Below the pieces are notes generated by a model. The model did no database searches. It was not told the DNA's origin and worked only from the letters and a program-made list of their open reading frames with translations. Shown here in pieces: positions 1 through 11,444 of a stretch of 64,000 nt of DNA. Both the position numbers and the translations under genes were made by a program. The stretch is from contig OX637287.1 in the NCBI GenBank assembly GCA_951799445.1, positions 49,567,724 through 49,631,723 of the forward strand. Reading direction: 5' to 3'. The DNA comes from Pseudisothecium myosuroides (lineage: Eukaryota > Streptophyta > Bryopsida > Hypnales > Lembophyllaceae). Position 1 is the stretch's first letter. Each line of letters begins with the position of its first letter.

Positions 1-1100
1 TGACACTAGCAAGTTGGTGACATGATTTAGTAGGAGATGGTGGTATCTTTGTGACCAACTTGGATCCCAAAAAGTGGTGATGGATTATTTTTCAAGCAAC
101 TATTGATTCAAGTGACGACCAAGATGTAGCTTGTTTTTTTAGCAAGAGGAAATTGACTTGGTGAATGGGCATGGGGTGTGCATTGAGGTGTCATGGGGTT
201 GAACAAATCCCACACCACATTGTCTCCTTGGTGTGGCACTTTGATGACAAGCTCTGGTTGTGTAGTTAAAGATGATGGACGTGACAAGGTTTGTGGAAAA
301 TTGATTAGAGAGCACAAAGCAGACAATCAAGTCACTCCTACTAATATATGGTTTTGCATTGTGGTAAATAATGTGGATTATTGGCAATAAATAGATTTTT
401 TAGGATAACAACACTAACCTGGCTCTAAATAAGGATTTGAGCATGGTTTCTATTAAGAAGTTGTTGAAGTATGAGTTGGATCTTGTTGGTAGTTGCAAGG
501 GAATTCTAAACTGCATTTTTTGGACTATGTTTGAACTAACTATGAATTTTCAAAGCATCAAAAGCCTAGATGTCCCTAAAATCAACCCTAGTAGATCCTC
601 ACATATGGAGGCTATTCATTTTAAGGCAAGAATCTTGATGGAATGATTTTACAAATAGGTCACAATTAGGTGTTGTTACCTTACATTGAGATGGGGCTAC
701 CGAACTCATTGGTCTTTATTGCAAGGTTTAGAATCTTTTTAATCAACTGATCTTCCAAATCACTGCATGTGCTTTGCATTTGTTGATCATTTGGCAGTAT
801 GGCTTTTACTTAGCTTGTTGTGTTGGGGTTATTTTTTGAAATGGTTGTGGCTTGGAATGTGTGTTGTAGCAAATCTATTGTTTTGATTACAACCTTAGCA
901 GTTTTGGATGTGACGCTTCTTCTTAGGTGTCATGAGATTGTGTGTGTTTCATTATTGAGTAATTGTGAGTCTTTCATTTTTGACAATGATTGAGGTTTCT
1001 GAGGAATGTTATCAATGATTATATACTATTGTTTTTACACTTTGATGCACCTAAACTTCAAATTTTAGGTTTCTCTAATCTTTCCAAAAAGTGAAGTTTT
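1..1100. other. AT-rich intergenic stretch
   Basis: No recognisable gene, RNA or bounded element. The short open frames here (up to about 80 codons) have no family resemblance and overlap one another on both strands. Confidence 0.5.
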
Positions 1101-2069
1101 GTCATTCTAGATTTTTAGAGAAAAACATGTATATTCTATAACTTGTGTGTTTTAGTCCATGTGTCAAAAAATGGGTTCAAAATATACATTAAAAACTTAA
1201 CCAAGAAAAGCGTCACATTGATCTTTAAAAAATAATAATGTATAAGATGGTGTTGAATGAAAGAAAACACTAAAATGGTCAATTTCGTTAAAATGGTGGC
1301 ATTCCGTTAATTTGGCACTTTTAGCAGTTTAGAGCGTCCGCTCTGAACTGTTTCTTCTGTCCCAAAATCTACACTAGTACTAGATTTTTGAAATCTATAA
1401 CCATCCTAGATTTTTCAAACTGCTTGGTCTATTATCTATGTCAGTCCTAGATTTCTGAAATCTAAAAGTGACCTAGATGTTAGCAATGTACACTTGTCCT
1501 AGACTTTATAGGGCTAAAGAAGGAATTGAATCCGCCATTATGGAAAAATGGCGGATTTCATATGCCATTTTAACGAAATTGACCATTAAACCATAGTTAG
1601 AACTTTTATAAGAAATTGAAAATTGTTAATCCTAATGGTATTTAAGAATGTTCTAGCAAATAATTGGTATCCTTAATTTTTGTTTTAATTTGAATTTTTT
1701 TAAAATTGAGTGCAAGCGACAACTTTATATGCTTTTCCTACCTTCATTGCCCCCAAAATAGAACTCCTCATAACTTTCACCTCATTATGTGGGTTTAAAT
1801 TGTTCAAATGTTTTTGAGTAGGTATCAATCTATGACAATCCAACAAAATTTATAGAATATTTTTTTTGTAGCCTGCTATCATTGATATAAAAAAACCTTC
1901 TAACTTTTGGAATAATTTATCAAAATGACGTGAAATAAAGCTTCACATGTAGATTAGGATGATTAGCATCCATCCAAAACATTTTCCTATAAAATTCCAA
2001 GTCATGATGTCAACAGATCCTATCAAAATTCTCTCAAAATCCAAAACAGGCTCCTTAATCCTTTAGGGA
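1100..2069 (+). mobile_element. Degenerate copy of the TTAA-flanked element family, interrupted by a smaller element
   Basis: The stretch resembles the copies at 12,848 and 51,755 in order: the GAATGA...ACTAAA segment, then GAAATTGAAAA...CCTAATGG, then the AACTCCTCATAACTTT segment at about 1,762. It ends in CTTTAGGGATTAA at 2,061-2,073, a decayed form of the family terminus CTTTAGGGGTTAA. The left end is not definable. The element at 1,275-1,586 sits inside it and splits the similarity cleanly. It has no coding capacity. Confidence 0.5.
1275..1586. mobile_element. MITE, 312 bp, 26-bp terminal inverted repeats
   Basis: The left end ATGGTCAATTTCGTTAAAAT is repeated inverted at the right end, continuing as GG(T)GGCAT with one extra base. 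TAAA lies on both outer sides (1,271-1,274 and 1,587-1,590), consistent with a 3-4 bp target duplication of the TAA type used by PIF/Harbinger elements. Inside are three short repeats of CCTAGATTT...AAATCT and, near the right end, a small hairpin of AATCCGCCAT and ATGGCGGATT. No open frame is seen. The superfamily assignment is inference. Confidence 0.75.
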
Positions 2070-2739
2070 TTAACAAAGGATTTGAACTTTTTGGTTGCTT
2101 TCAATTTGACAACCAAGCAAAACCACTCCTAAAATGAGGTTTCTCTCTAATCACAGAGTTGTAAACATCAAACATTCTCAACAAATGCTTCATTCCTCGG
2201 GGGGGTCAGTGTGTAAAAAAATAAGGGGATAGGTGCGAACACCAAGTATTTTTTTAGGGGGGTATTACTTTTTATTTTATTTTTTTAAACATGCTATCAT
2301 TATATAATTTCCTACTTTGGGTTATTAGAGAAGGGGCTTACATTACTTATAATTCTAAATTGATATGAATAAATGATATGGTAATTTAGATTAAAAAAAA
2401 ATTCTACTGCAATTTTTGTCCTACATTAAATTTCTTTCAAACTTTCTTTTCTTTCCCCCACTAATGACTACTTACAACTAGAACTCAACAGAAAAGTGTA
2501 GTCAATACTACTATTGTATCTTCCATAAAAATTGTCAATGACACTCATTTACTAGGAAGGGATCATATTATTGAATGCTATCAATTGAACTTTAGGTTTA
2601 GGTCCTTTTTACATGATTAATATGAATGATACAGAGATTGCTTTTTGATATCAACTTTACTTTAACTTACATTGTTTGATTCAATGTACATGTCTTCACC
2701 GTATGCACAATAATATGTAAAAATTCTTTTTGCACTATC

Positions 2740-2842
2740 ATGGTAGTATGAAGTCATAGTATGAAATAGAATGCAAAAATATTTTTGTACAATCATGGTA
2801 GTATGAAATGGTAGTATGCAATGGTAGTATGAAATAGAATGT
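2740..2842. repeat. Short degenerate tandem repeat (TGGTAGTATGAAA-type)
   Basis: Four to five imperfect copies of a 13-18 bp unit containing GGTAGTATG inside the hAT-like element. Confidence 0.6.
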
Positions 2843-2978
2843 CCTCATTGTATTTACAAACACAATGAGTGAAAAAAAATGTGCTTATCATGTCTAGTTA
2901 TGGAGACACAAACAAAACTGAGCTTGTACACCTGAATTCAAACATGCAGTACTATAACTAATGGGAAAACTAGAAAGC

Positions 2979-3960
2979 CACTTGAAGCTAGCCACCGTCT
3001 ACAATAGAAATTAGTAAAGTCAAACACTTGTGTCTACAATAGAAACATCCAAAGCCGTCAATATTAAGCAATTCAACATAGTTGGAGACACTTTTTCCTA
3101 AAAATAACATTTATGTAGTATTAGCAAGTGAAAATCATGAATATTCCAAAAAAAAATTAGATTTTTTGGATGTGGTATATAATTTCTATGATTTTTCAAA
3201 GTGCCAGCTCCCTGACCATTGAAATTGTCACATAGGTGGACCCTAAATTGAAATTTGCAAAAATCCGTAGTTAGTAAATCAAAGTTAAGTATATGTCTTT
3301 CAAATGCGTCAACAAATCAAAGAAAGTTAAGCATTTGTAGGACACATTGATGAAAGTCTAAGGACACATTTAGTGATAATCTAGAGTACAAGAATGGGAA
3401 CATGATCGCTTTTGGGTGTTTCTATCTTACATCAATTCAGAAACATCAACAATCAATCCTTAGGAGGAGGCCTTGTCCAAGTTGCCTCAAGCTATCAGAC
3501 AACATAACTTTGACCCATAGGCTGCAATAAATTTCAAAAAAATAAATTTTGGCATGTCACACAAACATTCAACTCCAGTATAAATTTTTAAAAATAATGT
3601 GCAAAATTCAAACCGTATAACCCTGCCCAGAGTTTTTAAAAGAGTGCAATGTTTGAAGTTCCCAAAAAATTATAGTAGAATTACCTTTTTGGTGTTGACA
3701 GTATTTGTGTTTTCATTTTTAAATCAAAATCATTCATTACAGATATAAAGTTAAGAGTACTCAAAATTGAAGTTAATTGCAAAATTTTACAACCTCATAA
3801 GTTCTTGCGGGTACTAAATATGGTGTATGATGCAAGTCGGGATGTCTAAATTTCTAACAATCTGTGATTAGCTCATTTTCTAAGTTGCATAACAGCCACC
3901 TAAAGCCAGCCAACATCTACTACAGAAATTAGTAAAGTCTATAAAATTATTGAACACTTT
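2979..3960. repeat. Pair of direct repeats about 0.9 kb apart
   Basis: GCCACTTGAAGCTAGCCA...ATAGAAATTAGTAAAGTC at 2,979-3,024 recurs as GCCACCTAAAGCCAGCCA...CAGAAATTAGTAAAGTC near 3,894-3,940. This is an internal duplication of the hAT-like element. Confidence 0.55.
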
Positions 3961-4228
3961 GAATATGCCATTCACAAGGCAACAACATTTAATACTTTTG
4001 GTCAAAAAAAAGAATAAAAAGGGGGGTATCCTAGGTCTAATTTTTTTCTAATTGGACCTATTTTTCTATACCCTATAGTAGTTTAAAGACATGTCATGGA
4101 ATTTTTGTACCCTATAGTATAAAAAATCAAATTATAATTTTTATCTCAAATGTTTTTTAGGCACCCTATCATTTGTTCGCACGTAGTTTTCTACTGCTCT
4201 CGCTCATTGCACCCCCCGAGCTTCATTC

Positions 4229-5410
4229 ACGTTGGTCTTTCAGACCAAAGTTGACCTCCTTTGTAAACATCATAAAACTTAATAAAAGCAACTTCCATTT
4301 TGAAACTAAATTGTCTACCAATTCCAATACAACATGAACACAATGCACATGAGCGTTGGTAAGCCTCCTTTGCCAACGGAGATGAATAGAGGTCTGTTGC
4401 CAGGATGGATGAAGCTCGTCACTCCTCCGCCAATAGAGGTGGCGAAGTAGACATTGGCCTCCAAACCTTAGAAATCCAAAGTCCACCTTACCTCTCGCCA
4501 ACCAATCACATCCCGCCAAGTGTCCTTCAATTGACTCTAATTGAGGAACCGATGCACAGAGGTGACTAAGGTATGTGCACCTAAAAGAGACACTCTCCTA
4601 ATTGCCACACTTATCTACACTTGTCCAAGATTCCAAGCTTGAAATCTTGAATAGTTGTAGATAGGTGTCGTAATTAGGAGAGAGTCTCTTTTAAGTGCAC
4701 ATACCTTAGTCACCTCTGTGCTGCAAGACTTTATGTACCCTCATTGAGCAATTCATCCCTACCTCATCCTGGTTTGGTCACTGCCTGGACAAAGGCTTGC
4801 CAAGCTGCCCTTCATGGCGCTCTGCTCATACTTGACTCATGGAACTTCCCAACTACTTCATTTTCTCCTTGGCATCCCTGCATCTTCCTGCCTACCACAT
4901 CCAGAGCTTGATTCTCCAATGCAATGCTTGTTGCAAATACTACACGATGCAGTGTTAGCAGTGAAAACTGAGATTATTTTCCTCACTGTTTCACGCTTGA
5001 TGGACGCGAAAGCTCTGGAGCTAGCCAATGATGCTTCTTAGAAGTTACTAGCCAAGCACTAAGACACCCCCGGAACCAAGAGGGTGAAACAACTCTTTAA
5101 TCCCTCAACGCCCTAGCAGCGAACAAAATGCCCCTCGCAATTTCGCAAATAGCAGTAGGTGAGGCCCTCTGTATTGTCATAATCTCAACGTCGGAACAGT
5201 GAAATGCGCCAAAAATAATCTCAATCAATGGTTAGAAGATAGGCTTGCAAATGCAAATCAACGGTGAAATAGCAATGCTCAGTCTACTTTTCCAAGACAC
5301 CGCTTCCGAATACAAGGGCCCTGACAGCGTCTGACACAACCGCAATCCAGATTGGGGGTTTTGAGGGGTTAAAGCCTGCTGCATTTTTCATTGAAGTCCA
5401 ATTCATACAA
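4229..5410. other. Intergenic stretch with coding-like composition, no recognised gene
   Basis: Composition is less AT-rich than the flanks. A 98-codon open frame on the minus strand (4,223-4,519) and a 75-codon one on the plus strand (4,814-5,041) do not resemble a family I know. A plus-strand frame at about 5,100-5,340 reads as coding but has several stops. It may be a decayed gene fragment. The hairpin at 4,554-4,721 lies inside. Confidence 0.35.
4554..4721. repeat. 168-bp near-perfect foldback (hairpin)
   Basis: Two 84-bp arms meet at a central AAGCTT (4,635-4,640) with essentially no loop. I count about 10 mismatches and no gaps. The outer 27 bases (GCACAGAGGTGAC...GTGCAC) pair perfectly and mismatches concentrate toward the centre. 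A transcript of either strand would form one long stem. It could be a small foldback MITE or a young small-RNA precursor. No clear target duplication is visible. Confidence 0.8.
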
Positions 5411-5454
5411 CACTTGGATTGCAAAAAAATTGGTAATTTTATCGCTTGAATTGA

Positions 5455-5725
5455 AATTACTATGAATTTTGGGAGGAATTATGGCAAAAAGTGCACCGGA
5501 CCCCGATGGTCAATGTCTAGAGTCTTCCAATTCCGATCATTCAATAACTTTGTACCTAATCATTATTTCCTATTTTTTTTTTTACAACTTAAGACATGTG
5601 TCATGTATTTATTAGTTGCAACCTTGAAAACAAAAAAAACCCGCATTCTAAGCATGGTCAGAAATACGAGCACCTATAGGTTGGGAATGGATCAATGGTC
5701 GGGAATGGGGGTTTACCTTATTCTT
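5455..5725 (+). repeat. Dispersed repeat family 3, copy 1
   Basis: About 270 bp beginning TTACTATGAATTTTGGGAG and ending GGGGGTTTACCTTA. Related copies lie at 13,863-14,117 (same strand) and 55,595-55,875 (inverted). Shared landmarks are CAATGTCTA, CCAATTCCGATCAT and ACATGTGTCATG. The open frame over it is not a gene. Confidence 0.7.
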
Positions 5726-7283
5726 CTAATTCATCTCATTTCTTCTCACGGCAGATCTGTAAGAGCTCTCTATCTCATGTGGCCATTGTGTGCTGTCGTT
5801 ACATAAGTAATTACTTCCTGCACCCACGGTGAAAGTGACAGTTTCAGTGACTATTGGATCAATGGTGATGGCCGCGCATAATGGAAGCAATGTTTTTCTG
5901 GGCATTGGTGGTTGTTTGTAGTATTTTCATTCATTCTATTTGCCATATCCGGGGTTATCTTGCGGTTCAAAAAAAAATTCATTTCTTCGTGCTTGTATGG
6001 AGTGCAAGGTGTATTCTTTGTTTGAGTCTTTATTCTTTTGGATTTTATATTTTCATGAGGTTCTGCAACATGACTGAGGCGTGCTTTACGTACTTCAGTT
6101 ACAAACTTGTGCCATCATTTTGTCTTTTGTTGTAATGTCTTCAATGCCAATCCTGACAGTTGAAATGTCTTGTCTGCAGTTGTGAGTGTCCACATTCTAC
6201 TACATTTTCAACTCGTTGTTGATCACCTTGCATGTGTATTGGTGTATTATAATCTAAGGTCGAGGTACCTATTTCCGAAAATCCCTTGTGATGACTTTAT
6301 AGGGTGACCTATTGTGGACAACACTTGGATGTATTGTTCATTGAAAAAGATTCTTTGTTTGTACCTTCTTGTCCACTCATATCTCTTCCCTCCTTGATGT
6401 GGTTGAAGTTCCAAATCTAACTGTAATAGGTGAGTCTACGAGACCAAAATGGATCCAAATGAAAAATCCACATTCTTATTGAATAAATATTCATCTTAAA
6501 ACAAAAATTGTTTTTTTTGCATTCTTTTTCAACCTTATTTTCACACATTGAGCTCAATTTCTCAACAAATTCTCCATATCCTACATGCTAAAATGCTCAA
6601 ATTATCCGTTATAGGTATTTCTACCTTAGTGTATGATAATAAAGCGGACACAACTTTGTGTCAAAGTTTCTAATGATGTGCTCGTCAATTTATTGCTTTG
6701 GTTGTCTTAACTGCTTTCAAGGCGGAAGCTCCATCTCTAGCTAGTTTAGATTGTCTCATACAGGATGGGGTTCTAGTATTTTAAATAGATGGAGGCATTA
6801 AGTACTTAGGAGATATGTGAGGGATGTGTGAATGGATTGTTATAAGTCAATTGATTTGACCACTCACATGGACTTTAAAAGGTGAATTTAATTTTTAAAT
6901 TGGAGTTTAAGTATGTATATATAATTTCAACATTAGTTGCAATTGGCAAACCAAATCTAAATAGCATGATGCTTAAACCAAATAGCAAAGAAGACCCAGT
7001 TGAAGACCCACTTTATGCACTGGAGACTTTGGCACTTCATTCTACCCTCTAACTTGCACAAACTATCTATAAACAAGGTTGGTGAGAGTGGTATTTGTCT
7101 CCATGACAAGGACATAGGTGGCTTTGACCTTTGGCCCTTTCTTTCCTATTCAAGCTTGGATAACTCATTTATTTAATTGTAGATATGTACTGTTCGGAAT
7201 AAGAAATTAGAGTGCACAAAACAAACAATCAAGCCACTCCTGGTATTACATTGTTGTAAATAATGTAGATTATTGACATCAAA
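5726..7283. other. Intergenic, nothing recognised
   Basis: AT-rich with short unrelated open frames such as 5,881-6,135, which encodes a hydrophobic stretch but has no family resemblance. Confidence 0.45.
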
Positions 7284-7423
7284 TAAGGTAGACACACCCA
7301 TTCCCACCCAGCACCCATTTCCATCCTCATGTACCAATGGTGTGCATTCTAGAAAGAAAATGTGCACCACTAGTACATGAGGGAGAAATTCTTAAAGGGA
7401 CGGGAATGGATGTGCCTACCTTA
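7284..7423. mobile_element. Small TIR element with AAGGTAG ends, 140 bp
   Basis: The left end TAAGGTAGACACACCCATTC is mirrored by GAATGGATGTGCCTACCTTA at the right end. The same AAGGTAG terminal motif bounds elements at 33,795-34,208 and 55,595, so this appears to be a small family. The target duplication is ambiguous because the ends themselves read TAA/TTA. Confidence 0.6.
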
Positions 7424-9671
7424 GATGTTTAATTCCTAAATGCCCAGGGCCTTTTTGGATTTTAAAATATCATTGATTTTGAAGTGTTATAGGTCTAAAT
7501 GTCACTAAGGTATAGAAATCTCAATCATACAATCTTGTAGTGTACATGTTGTACATGACGTGAATCAAATTTGGAGTCATTTGGCCTCATAGATTGCAAG
7601 ATTATAATGTTTTAGTGTTCAGAAAGGATGTTGAAATTCTCCTAGCAAAACATTTGGAGGTGATATTCAATTTCTAAACCTATTCAAATGAAAAAACTTT
7701 AAACTATAAACAGTTTCAAAACCAACATAAAAACACATTGGTGAAAAAAAATATCATTCAATTGACTCATTATGTTTGCAAAATGGCTTTGAAGGTGTCA
7801 AAAAATAGCAAGAAAAGTTGCAAAAAACATATCTAAGGTTGAACCTCATACTAAAATGCTTCTCAATCATTCATAACATCTTAAATTGATATGAAATTTT
7901 AACCACACAAACTACAATAGTATGTGCAACTTTCCCAACAAAAAAAAATTGGAAACAAATTCTCTATGAAGAAGAAAAAAGCCGCCAAAGTTCACTATCA
8001 CTATCATCCAAAAATGTTAGGATTTTGAACTTCGAATTGCTCTGAAACATCAAAACGTCTTGGATTGACATGAAAATTTTACCACAGTAAAAATAGACTT
8101 CAAAGAGAACATAATTTAAAAAATCTTTATTAGAAACAAACATTGAATGAAGGAAATACATGCCTCCAAAGTTATAGCCATCAAAATCCAGTTTGGTGAA
8201 CTCAAATTGAACCCGTGAACTTCAAACCTAAATAATTATCTTGCATGCATTCACCAACCAAGTCAATACTCACAATTCAAAGTTGATTTAACCCTGCAAC
8301 ACTACTACAGACACTTACTATCCAATGGATGACTTCATATGGCACTGTTGGATGGAAAAAAATGTTTTTTCATCTAATTTATTTATTTGGAGGGTATTTG
8401 AGTATATTTTTAGTGAATAGTATTGCAAAGTCCCTTATTATGGTCTTATTGATTTTTCTAAAGAAGAAGATACTTGATCCATGGATCACCCTTGTAGTGT
8501 ATTTGGGCCATTTTTTGCTATTTTCTCTTGATTTGAATTTCAACCATAAAAATGATGCTTTTTGAATTTTAGTCCAATTAATAAAATGACATGTATAAAG
8601 TGTAGTTTCTACTCCAATTGAAAATTTTGAATAAAATTTCAATTTCAATATTTCATAACAATATGAACTCAAAGCCTATGACTATGGTTTGTTGACGTTC
8701 TATTTTAGAATGACACGGTAACTTTGGTTTATACCATGATATTCTACACTATAATATACATCTATGGTGAAAATTTCATATTTTTTGAGCCTATTTGTAA
8801 TTGATATAATTTTTTTCATTTATATCTAATTGCAAACATATGACTTTATCAAACATATGATAGCAAACATATGACTTTATCTTTGAAAAATAAATTTAAA
8901 AATTTTCATTTATATCTAGTTGCAAAATGGCAACAAATACAATGATAATAGTTGTCATGCACCTGTCCTTACAAAGTTAACCATAAAAAGACAAGACCTA
9001 TTACCAAGGTGCTACCAAGGTGCTTTAACAAAAATGATCTGATTTAAGAACCAATTGGTGCACTCTGCATTTCTAAATTAATCTTTACCTCCACGTCCTT
9101 CCAAGGTTAAATGAATAAGTATCTTCAAGCAATCAGCGGCCCTAATTCACTTACACTAGGAAAGCTAATTTGCAAAGCTAATTTGACAGCAGAATCTCCA
9201 TCCCAATCACACAAGGGGTCATTGCAGGACAATTAGAAAAGCAAGCAGGACTTCATTTGCGGAAAAAAATTCTTAGCAACACAAATAGTGAAAAGTTGAG
9301 AATGGTCATGTAATTTTAATTACAGATATTAAGAGTAATATTAGCAAGGGTCTCATAAATAAATTTGACACACATTTTCGACAAACATGTTTCATTGCAA
9401 CTATGATGGCAGCACATCCCATGCACACGGCTTTCCAAAGCTTTCCAAGCACTGATTTTGAGTAAACTAAACAGTGTTTTAAGAAATTCTGACTAGTTCA
9501 GGAATCCAACATACTTAGAAAGCACATTGATCAGTTCACAGCATAGTAAGCTCACTGATCTTGTATACAAGAAAACCTCAGATATGCAACCTGAAGGCAA
9601 ATTGAATAATATTCGTTTTCATAGGCGCATGTGATCAGTACATCAAATATTTCATAACTAAGTTGCCACTA
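7424..9671. other. Intergenic, AT-rich, scattered short repeats
   Basis: No gene recognised. At 8,817-8,937 there are direct repeats of CATTTATATCTA and of ACATATGACTTTATC. A segment at about 8,960-9,100 resembles 53,845-53,960 (AAAAAGACAAGA...AAAATGATCTG), another old dispersed repeat. The part from about 9,400 rightward is less AT-rich and may include sequence derived from the F-box gene's 3' side. Confidence 0.4.
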
Positions 9672-10312
9672 AGGGTAACGCTTGGTCACCCATTTTCACA
9701 TCAATCCTGTACAAAATTGGCTGTCCTTGTCACAGCAAACAGAACATGATGGTTGGCATGAAGTGAAGTTCTCTCAATTCTACAAACGTACCGGTAGGTT
9801 ATGATGGTGGCACGCTCAAACTAAGTGTCACAGAGTTCCCATGAAGTTCTCAAACATATAACCTGAATGCAAATTGCATTCTACTCCAACCACCGGTTTT
9901 CAGAGTCACGTATGAGGAGTACCTGATCATCAAGTTGCCAGCCAGGGTAATGCTTGATCACCCATTTTCACAGTAGTCCTATACAAAAACTTGGCTATCT
10001 CGGCCATAGCAAGCAGGACATGAAGTTGGCATGAAGAAGAGTTTTCTCCATTCAACAAATGCCAGCCACGTATCAGTAGGTTATGAAGGTGGCATGCTCA
10101 AACTGAAGGGCACAGATTTCCCATATGAGGGTAACGCTTGGTCACCCATTTTCACATCAATCCTCTATAAATGTGTCTGTCCTTGTCAAAAAACACCAGC
10201 AAACAGGACATGATGTTAGCGTGAAGAATTCTCTCAATTCAACAAATATCAGAAACGTACCAGTAGGGTTACGACGGTGGCATGCTCAAACTAAGCGTCA
10301 CAGCGTTTCCAT
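9672..10312 (-). repeat. Three tandem blocks of the F-box gene's 3' end
   Basis: Blocks at 9,672-9,842, 9,944-10,124 and 10,128-10,312 each run from AGGGTAACGCTTGGTCACCC (block 2 differs slightly) to a segment that, read on the minus strand, encodes the tail ending SLSMPPS or SLSVPPS followed by TAA. The third block contains the true end of the F-box CDS (stop at 10,269). The other two preserve the codons GKSVPFSLSMPPS and GNSVTLSLSVPPS plus stop, without the rest of the gene. This is a tandem duplication of the last codons plus the 3' flank. Confidence 0.85.
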
Positions 10313-11444
10313 AAAGCCCGGTATCCTCATCCAGGGGATCAAAATTCTGCACCAGCTGCTTATTGACCCGCATATGCTCCCACGAATTGTCCATCAAATT
10401 ATACGTCACGGATCTTCCCCTAAAAGACGACACCACAATGGAATCCCCGCACCCGATCGACAAGAAGCTCGCATTGCGTCCAATCCGGTCATGATACGGA
10501 CTCCACGTATCAACATACGGCGTCTGCACGACAAGCTCCTCGAAGTGCTTGCTCGGCATATGCGACACCGTCACACACTTCTTCTCCTCGAGATCAATCT
10601 CCACAACACTGAAGCTCCTCGCCCACGCCCGAACAAAGAACAATCTCCCTAAGCTCACCACGAGCTGCGGAATTCGAGAATTCAGCAGCTTCTCCACCAC
10701 CAGGCTCCACGTGTTTCCCGAGAACGACCACAAACTATGCCGCAAATTCGACGAGTCCCAAAACAGAATGTAAAGCGTCTCCTCCATGATCACCCCTGAG
10801 CTAGGGTTTAGGTTCAGCGGCGGATCGGGGAGGTGCAGCCACATCTTGACGGTGGAGTCGTAGACGTGCATCCGTTGCCTCGTGGGATGCACTTCTTCCA
10901 GGAAAAAGATGCGGTAACTCGCCATGTCGGCGGCGACCGACATCAGCACAACAGGGTTATGCGCACCAACGTCCAAATCAAAGAACCCGTAAAACGGCAA
11001 CTCCCAAGCTTGCTTCGTCACGGGGTTGCAAACAAAAAGCGCATGCTCTTCCAACCCCATGGTGCTCCACAGAACACAAAACAAGCCTCGATCAGCGGCG
11101 ATCGTACTGCGTTGGAATCCACTCCGGAACCGGTCCATCGTCTCCACTTGCTTGAGAAGAAACCCGTCGCTCAAGTAGAAGTATTTCTTGCTTACGCTGT
11201 CAAAAAGCTCCCACCCCATCTCGGCGTCCGTGACAGTGTCCGGCATGACGAACGCGTACAATCGCAGGGGACGCACTTGAGCGGCAAACACAGAACTGGA
11301 GAATAACGCCTTCCATTTCTTGCACACCACACGAAACTGACACAGAGTAGGCACGGGGAGAAACGACAGGACGCGTTCGAGAATCTCAGAGGGGAGGGAC
11401 TGCCACAAGTCCGCCAGCAATGGAGAGGGGTAAGGAGACTCCAT
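10269..11444 (-). CDS. F-box protein (F-box/kelch type)
   Basis: A 391-residue intact, intronless protein. The F-box is near the N-terminus, about residues 12-52, with LPSEILERVLSFLPVPTLCQ and then RVVCKKWKALF, the Skp1-binding signature of SCF ubiquitin-ligase substrate receptors. The remaining 330 residues fit the plant F-box/kelch-repeat class (the At5g15710-like group): strand-rich, with F.CNPVTKQAWELP and an MHVYDSTVKMW repeat-like segment. It should recruit a substrate to an SCF E3 ligase in nucleus or cytosol; the substrate is unknown. The start is the first ATG (MESPYPSP). The frame stays open upstream for 50 codons, but that stretch has no ATG and reads as translation of a CT-rich leader. 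The C-terminal tail and 3' flank are triplicated downstream. Confidence 0.88.
   Translation of the reverse strand: MESPYPSPLLADLWQSLPSEILERVLSFLPVPTLCQFRVVCKKWKALFSSSVFAAQVRPLRLYAFVMPDTVTDAEMGWELFDSVSKKYFYLSDGFLLKQVETMDRFRSGFQRSTIAADRGLFCVLWSTMGLEEHALFVCNPVTKQAWELPFYGFFDLDVGAHNPVVLMSVAADMASYRIFFLEEVHPTRQRMHVYDSTVKMWLHLPDPPLNLNPSSGVIMEETLYILFWDSSNLRHSLWSFSGNTWSLVVEKLLNSRIPQLVVSLGRLFFVRAWARSFSVVEIDLEEKKCVTVSHMPSKHFEELVVQTPYVDTWSPYHDRIGRNASFLSIGCGDSIVVSSFRGRSVTYNLMDNSWEHMRVNKQLVQNFDPLDEDTGLYGNAVTLSLSMPPS

Larger units (their letters stand above)
2196..4220. mobile_element. Non-autonomous hAT-like element, 2,025 bp
   Basis: The left end reads CTCGGGGGGGT and the right end, inverted, CTCGGGGGGT, so short inverted termini match apart from the G count. 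Further in, GTGCGAACA is shared by both ends. The 8-mer CTTCATTC flanks the element directly on both sides (2,188-2,195 and 4,221-4,228), as expected for the 8-bp target duplication of hAT transposons. There is no open frame above 60 codons, so it cannot encode a transposase. Internally it holds short tandem copies of a TGGTAGTATGAAA unit (about 2,740-2,842) and a direct repeat (2,979 and 3,894). Confidence 0.7.

Noticed and set aside
10125..10652. 175-codon plus-strand frame
   Set aside because: Antisense to the F-box gene and to its tandem 3' blocks; no family resemblance.
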